Shown here piece after piece: positions 60,058 to 64,000 of a stretch of 64,000 nucleotides of DNA (its first letter is position 1; every line of letters begins with the position of its first letter). The notes beneath the pieces were generated by a model. The model worked only from the letters and a program-made list of their open reading frames with translations. It was not told the origin of the DNA and searched no databases. The translations under genes and the position numbers were made by a program. Source of the stretch: Emcibacter sp. SYSU 3D8 (GTDB taxonomy: Bacteria; Pseudomonadota; Alphaproteobacteria; SMXS01); NCBI RefSeq assembly GCF_039655875.1, contig NZ_JBBYXK010000002.1, forward strand, positions 248,001 to 312,000. The letters are read 5' to 3'.

Positions 60058-60281
60058 GCGGCTGCTTCTCGTCGTTCAGGGCTGGCCGCCGATCCTCACC
60101 GGAAGCATTTTCTCAATACTGCATAAGCGGCGGGCCGACTACGGATTTCGCGGCTGACGAGGGCGCCGCGGCGCTGGCACGGACAGTGCGGACCAGACGC
60201 CCGGTCCCGCGACACGGAACCTTCGCCACGGGCATACGTTCACAGGCTGTAGTCGTCTCAGCCGGCTACATACGGGACGGG

Positions 60282-60306
60282 GCCCGCGCGGCGAAAGCCG
60301 CCGGGC
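60282..60306 (-). terminator. Hairpin after the autotransporter gene
   Basis: Fifteen bases past the autotransporter stop, arms GCCCG-(C)-GCGGC and GCCGC-CGGGC pair over a 4-base GAAA/TTTC loop with one bulged base. No T-run follows on the minus strand. It is a probable terminator by position and stability. Confidence 0.5.
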
Positions 60307-60320
60307 TTCGTTCCTATTTG

Positions 60321-63300
60321 TCAGAAGCTGACGCGAACCGTTCCCGACACGATGTGGTTCAGCTTGCCGCCACCGAATTCGGCGTCGTAATCGAACGACA
60401 GCGTCCCGAAATGCGCGCTGAGATCGACGCCGACACCCGCATAATACGTGGTCTTGGCGGCGAGCGCGCCCACGGTCATGAAGTCGTCGGACAGCCGGGT
60501 AGGCAGGTTGTTGCCATCCTTCAGGAAGCCGAAATAGGCCGCATTGGTCGGCCCCTTGTAGCTGAATTCGTGCGTGGCGCCGACGCGGATCTGTGGCTCG
60601 ATAAGGCCGGTGCCGTCTTCGAACCGCATGCCGGCGGTCAGGCCGAAATTGCCGCGCGCAAAACTGACGTCCTGCTCACCCACCACCAGATTGGTCGCCG
60701 CGCCGGAGGTGTCGTTTTCGCCAAGGCCGGTTTCCACATACCCGTTCTCATGCAGCTTCATCCAGCTGAAACTGGCCGCTGCGCCGAGTGTGTAGCGGCC
60801 CATGACGATGTTGTATCCAGCGCGAACATTGGCCGCCATATGATGACCGCTCCACTCGCCAAGCGAGGTGCGCGAGACCGATCCGATGACGATGTTGCGC
60901 TCGCCGTCATAGGAGCTGAAGCCGTAGCCGCCGCTGACGTCGACGAAGAAACCACTGTTCTCCCAACCGGCATAGACATTGAACTGGGTGGTCGAGACCG
61001 CCGTCGGTTTATCGAACGAGGTCTTCTCCTTGTATTCGGACCAGACCTGCGAAAGGCTGATGCCCACCGCGTCGAGACCGAGCAGCGGATAATCCGCGCC
61101 CAGCGCCACGCCATAGCTGTAACCGCCATAGCCGAGCTGATCGGCGAACGGGCTCTGATTGGCGACGAGGACGAGCTGTTCGGCCCAGATTGTCGGCTGG
61201 TTCCGCTTGCTCATCCGCTTGGCGCGCTTGGGATCCTTGCCGGCAATGCGCTCGACCCGCTCCTTGTAGCGCTGATCGAGCTTGTAAATGCCGTCCATAC
61301 GCTTGTTGATGGCGCCGAAGATGGCGGCCTGGGTCTGGAAGATGCCCTGCTGCGTCGCGCCGCTGTTGTCCGGCATGAGCTGGTTGAAGGCGTCCTGGAC
61401 CTCTTCGGCGGTCTTCAGATTAGCCATGGCCGCGCCCATTTCCGTGTCCTGCTCGAGCAGCGTCTTGGTGACGTTGAAGACAGCGGTCTGATTGCCGTTC
61501 AGGCCAAGCTCCTCGGCGGTCGCCCGGTGGACGGTGACAACGAGCTTGCCCGGGTCTTCCTCGTCGATCGCCACGTCGACATTGAAGAACGCCGATGTGT
61601 CCGAGATCATCAGCCCGGTTACGTCCGTTTCGAAGGTCAGCGTCGCCGCATCGACCAGCGTGAAGGTGATATCCTCGGCGGACAGCGTCTTGAAATCGGT
61701 GACCAGGCCGGTCCCGTCGGCAAAGCTCACCGTCCCCGATGCCGTCAGCGTGCCGGCAATGGCGTCGCTGCCGAAGATCGGAACGACCAGGGTGGAATCC
61801 TTGTCGAACGCCGCGTCGCGCACCTGCGCGCCGTCCTCGCTGACGATGGCGAAGGTCGAGCCCTTGACGTCGAGATCGACGCTGCCCTTGGTTGCCGCGA
61901 GGTCGCCCGAGAACATCGCATTGTTCAGCATGAAGGTGTTTTCACCGCCGCCGAAATCGATGGTGCCGGTCTGGGTGCCGCCGTCGAGGGTATAGCTGTC
62001 GTCACCGGTACCAAACAGGACGTCGCCGGCGATGGTGCCCGTATTCAGGACGGATACGTCGACCGTCGACACGCTGAGGTCGATGGCCGTGCCGGTTGAC
62101 GTGATCGGCAGACCCTTGATGTCGGCGCCAATGGTTTCGATCGACGAGATGGTGCCGGTGTTCTCGATGAACTTCAGCGTGTCCGACGCGTCGACGATGG
62201 TAATGGCGTCGCCGTTCACCGATGTCGCCTCGGCCTCCAGCAAGCCCGAATTGGTCAGCTTGTCGAGTTGCGCGCTCTGCTCGATAGACAGGGCATAGGC
62301 GTCGCCGGTCTCGGTGGTGGCCTTGATCGTGCCCACATTGTTCAACTCGGGCAGGATCGCGCCCGAGCCGATGGCAACGGAGGTGGACTTGCCGCTGTCG
62401 GACTTGGTGGTGATGTCGCCGCCGTCGTTCAGGAAGCCGCCGACCACCGTGGTGGTGCCCGTGGCACCGGTCCCCGCGCCCAGACCGATGCGCACGGTCT
62501 CGGCCGGGCCATTATCGGCGGTCGAGCTGCTGGTCATGTCGCCGCGATTGATGATGCCGTAGGCGTCCTCGTCCGCTCCCACCGCGCCGATGGTGAGATT
62601 GCCGCCCACGGTGCCGCCGGCATCGGGGCCGACATGCAGCGCGTTTTCGGGGCCGATGATGGTGATCGTTGCGTCGACGCCGATGTCGTCTTTCTTCAGA
62701 CCGCGAATGGTCTCGACCGTTCCGGCGGTGAGGCTCTTCTCCTCCACATCGGTAAGTCCGTCGCCCGTATTGACAATGCCACCGCTGACGCTACCCGCGA
62801 TCGCCAGGCCGTCGCCGCCCGGCGTTTCCGGGATGGTGATCGTATTGCCCTTGCTGTCGAAGGACTGGCTCGAGCCGACGCCGGTACTGATCGAGCCGTT
62901 GTTGGTGACGCTGCCGGAAACATTGCCGCTGACCAGCACGCCGACACCAGCCTCGCCGGTGGCGGTGATCTGGCCGTCGTTCTTGATGCTGCCGGTCAGC
63001 GATCCGGCGCTGAAGATGCCGGCCGATTCGAAACCGTCGACGGTGATCGTGCCGCCGGTGTCGTTGAGGATGTCGCCGGCCATGCTCGCGCCGGGCTGCA
63101 GATAGATACCGTAATTGCCGCCGTCCTTGGTGTCGTCGTCCGCATCGGTGCCGAGGGAGATGGTCCCCTTGTTGGTGATGTCGCTGGTCACCGATCCGCT
63201 GATCACGATCCCGCGGCTGTCGATGCCGCCGCTGGACTGGATGCGTCCGTTGTTCTCCACCGTGTTGTTGCTGTTGACGGTGACCGCGGTGCCCTTGTCG

Positions 63301-63506
63301 ACCGAAACCGCGCCGCCGGATTCGATGAGGATGTTGCCGGGACCGCTGCTGGCATTGGCGGTGTTGACCGGCTCGGTCACCGTTTTCGTGATGGTCAGGT
63401 CCGCGGCCTCCGAAAGATCGGGCACGCCCATGGTGCTGGCGACGACGAGGCCTCCAGCAATGGCGTAGCCGGCGCGCAATCGGCGGCGGGGTCGGACTTG
63501 ATACAT
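60321..63506 (-). CDS. Autotransporter (type V secretion) with C-terminal beta-barrel
   Basis: A 1061-residue protein. A basic leader with hydrophobic signal (about 8-35, SEAADL) is followed by a ~740-residue passenger rich in Gly, Ser, Thr, Asp and Asn. The passenger has many repeated turns of the kind G-x-I-x-x-x-G/N-x-x-x-G-I (SVTNNGSISTGVGSS, SIKNDGQITATGEAGVGV, DITNKGTISLGTDADDD), as in right-handed beta-helix adhesins. The last ~280 residues are an autotransporter barrel ending in Phe (VSGTVRVSF). No protease site is seen in the passenger. The function (adhesion or surface display) is inferred. Confidence 0.92.
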   Translation of the reverse strand: MYQVRPRRRLRAGYAIAGGLVVASTMGVPDLSEAADLTITKTVTEPVNTANASSGPGNILIESGGAVSVDKGTAVTVNSNNTVENNGRIQSSGGIDSRGIVISGSVTSDITNKGTISLGTDADDDTKDGGNYGIYLQPGASMAGDILNDTGGTITVDGFESAGIFSAGSLTGSIKNDGQITATGEAGVGVLVSGNVSGSVTNNGSISTGVGSSQSFDSKGNTITIPETPGGDGLAIAGSVSGGIVNTGDGLTDVEEKSLTAGTVETIRGLKKDDIGVDATITIIGPENALHVGPDAGGTVGGNLTIGAVGADEDAYGIINRGDMTSSSTADNGPAETVRIGLGAGTGATGTTTVVGGFLNDGGDITTKSDSGKSTSVAIGSGAILPELNNVGTIKATTETGDAYALSIEQSAQLDKLTNSGLLEAEATSVNGDAITIVDASDTLKFIENTGTISSIETIGADIKGLPITSTGTAIDLSVSTVDVSVLNTGTIAGDVLFGTGDDSYTLDGGTQTGTIDFGGGENTFMLNNAMFSGDLAATKGSVDLDVKGSTFAIVSEDGAQVRDAAFDKDSTLVVPIFGSDAIAGTLTASGTVSFADGTGLVTDFKTLSAEDITFTLVDAATLTFETDVTGLMISDTSAFFNVDVAIDEEDPGKLVVTVHRATAEELGLNGNQTAVFNVTKTLLEQDTEMGAAMANLKTAEEVQDAFNQLMPDNSGATQQGIFQTQAAIFGAINKRMDGIYKLDQRYKERVERIAGKDPKRAKRMSKRNQPTIWAEQLVLVANQSPFADQLGYGGYSYGVALGADYPLLGLDAVGISLSQVWSEYKEKTSFDKPTAVSTTQFNVYAGWENSGFFVDVSGGYGFSSYDGERNIVIGSVSRTSLGEWSGHHMAANVRAGYNIVMGRYTLGAAASFSWMKLHENGYVETGLGENDTSGAATNLVVGEQDVSFARGNFGLTAGMRFEDGTGLIEPQIRVGATHEFSYKGPTNAAYFGFLKDGNNLPTRLSDDFMTVGALAAKTTYYAGVGVDLSAHFGTLSFDYDAEFGGGKLNHIVSGTVRVSF

Positions 63507-64000
63507 TCAGAAGCCTCTCGGGTGATTCAACTGCGCGAGCGCAATCTCAACTGTTCACAGGGTAAATTGCAAGCGCCCAACTGTGCAAATCACGGTTGGG
63601 CAAGACGGATGGAACGGAAAACGGCCAGTGCCGACGATGACGCCTCCCTAGTCTTTCCCCTTTACACCCACGCGCCTACGTCCCGTGCGCGCGGCAGTGG
63701 TCGCACAGGACGTAGGCGTTGGGAAAGGCTTCGCCGCGTTTGGTGGAAAAGATTCCCCGGGTGTGGCGAAAACGCATCACCTTCAGGGTCATAGCCCGAT
63801 ACCGCTTGACATGGGCACGAAGCAGGCGCACTTACCCTGCAGACCTACCGTGACCGCGCGATACGCCCTGATGGCGTTTCCTTCCGGACAGGTCACCGAA
63901 AAACCCCGCTTGATTTCCAGGTGCGCGTGGAAAAGGCAACACGCTGAGAGCGTCCGCGATGACCGCGTGCGCCCGGCGCGGAAGGACTCTGTTTAAGTGA
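63507..64000. other. Right-end intergenic region with no confident gene
   Basis: The 494 bases upstream of the autotransporter carry its promoter region and an imperfect inverted repeat (63673-63718). A 38-51 codon minus-strand frame (63676-63792 or to GTG 63831) ends LCDHCRAHG with a CxxC, but its last codons form one arm of the inverted repeat, so coding is doubtful. A plus-strand frame from 63685 to 63996 has no recognisable domain. No tRNA or mobile element is visible. Confidence 0.6.
63673..63718. repeat. Imperfect inverted repeat (11-base arms plus inner 5-base stem)
   Basis: CGCCTACGTCC (63673-63683) is matched by its exact complement GGACGTAGGCG (63708-63718). After one mismatch the stem continues with GTGCG/CGCAC over a 12-base loop, giving about 16 paired bases. 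There is no T-run. It lies about 170 bases upstream of the autotransporter start and may be an operator, a hairpin in the leader or a relic of a terminator. Confidence 0.75.

Noticed and set aside
59994-62099. 701-codon plus-strand open frame
   Set aside because: It is antisense to the MHS transporter start and the autotransporter. The residue mix is shadow-like and it has no family motif.
63685-63996. 103-codon plus-strand frame at the right end
   Set aside because: It has no family motif and begins inside the inverted repeat. There is not enough evidence for a gene.

Overview
The window reads as chromosomal DNA of a high-GC alphaproteobacterium, probably Rhodospirillales- or Hyphomicrobiales-like. 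The evidence is the large alphaproteobacterial NAD-glutamate dehydrogenase, the tsaD-gpsA-YciI-EVE block, the hemC-hemD-mitofilin-hemY block, a short DUF1674 (SdhAF4-like) gene, an alpha-type SigF/NrsF pair and soluble NAD-dependent formate dehydrogenase genes. No phage, insertion sequence, CRISPR array or rRNA is seen. Only one tRNA (Thr, CGU anticodon) was found. Species cannot be named from the sequence alone.

Region 1 (1-14.6 kb) is mostly core genes: the 3' end of NAD-glutamate dehydrogenase, then purH, a heparinase II/III-type protein and rpe on the minus strand. A three-gene MacAB/LolCDE-like ABC exporter follows on the plus strand, then rsmB (-), an ExoD-like gene (+), htpX (-), the 52-residue DUF1674 gene (+), a MAPEG protein (+), TerC (-) and acetyl-CoA synthetase (-). 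Hairpins lie before the MAPEG gene and between MAPEG and terC.

Region 2 (14.7-30.3 kb) holds a tightly overlapping Rieske-EVE-YciI set next to gpsA, a TetR gene, tsaD, and the divergent haem operon hemC-hemD-hemX(mitofilin)-prpE-hemY, where a propionyl-CoA synthetase gene is coupled by 4-base overlaps on both sides. Convergent to it is a complete NAD-formate dehydrogenase operon, fdsG-fdsB-fdsA-fdhD-fdsD.

Region 3 (30.4-43.8 kb) has a very long Sel1-repeat protein divergent from a hybrid histidine kinase, a His/Asp/Arg-rich lipoprotein, an arylsulfotransferase-like beta-propeller, an LLM oxidoreductase with an NTF2-like partner, and then the most striking unit. This is a SigF-type ECF sigma factor with its NrsF anti-sigma, a Tat-exported sulfite-oxidase-family molybdoenzyme with a cytochrome b partner, and divergently an exported MsrA and MsrB. 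The divergent intergenic region carries two exact GTAACC-N16-CGAA sites, one per operon, so this looks like a compact self-regulated envelope methionine-oxidation repair regulon.

Region 4 (43.8-52.7 kb) is a signalling cluster: a hybrid histidine kinase with HPt, a YfiR-family protein, a TonB-dependent receptor and a REC-EAL phosphodiesterase. It is followed by tRNA-Thr, a PEP-CTERM choice-of-anchor-A protein and a nitroreductase. Region 5 (52.8-64 kb) is accessory: a cytochrome P450-TetR-carboxymuconolactone decarboxylase run with a sigma70-like promoter, a DUF3300 protein, an MFS transporter coupled to a second LLM oxidoreductase, a 56-residue protein, an MHS-family transporter and a 1061-residue autotransporter. 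The last 494 bases hold no confident gene but contain a long imperfect inverted repeat.
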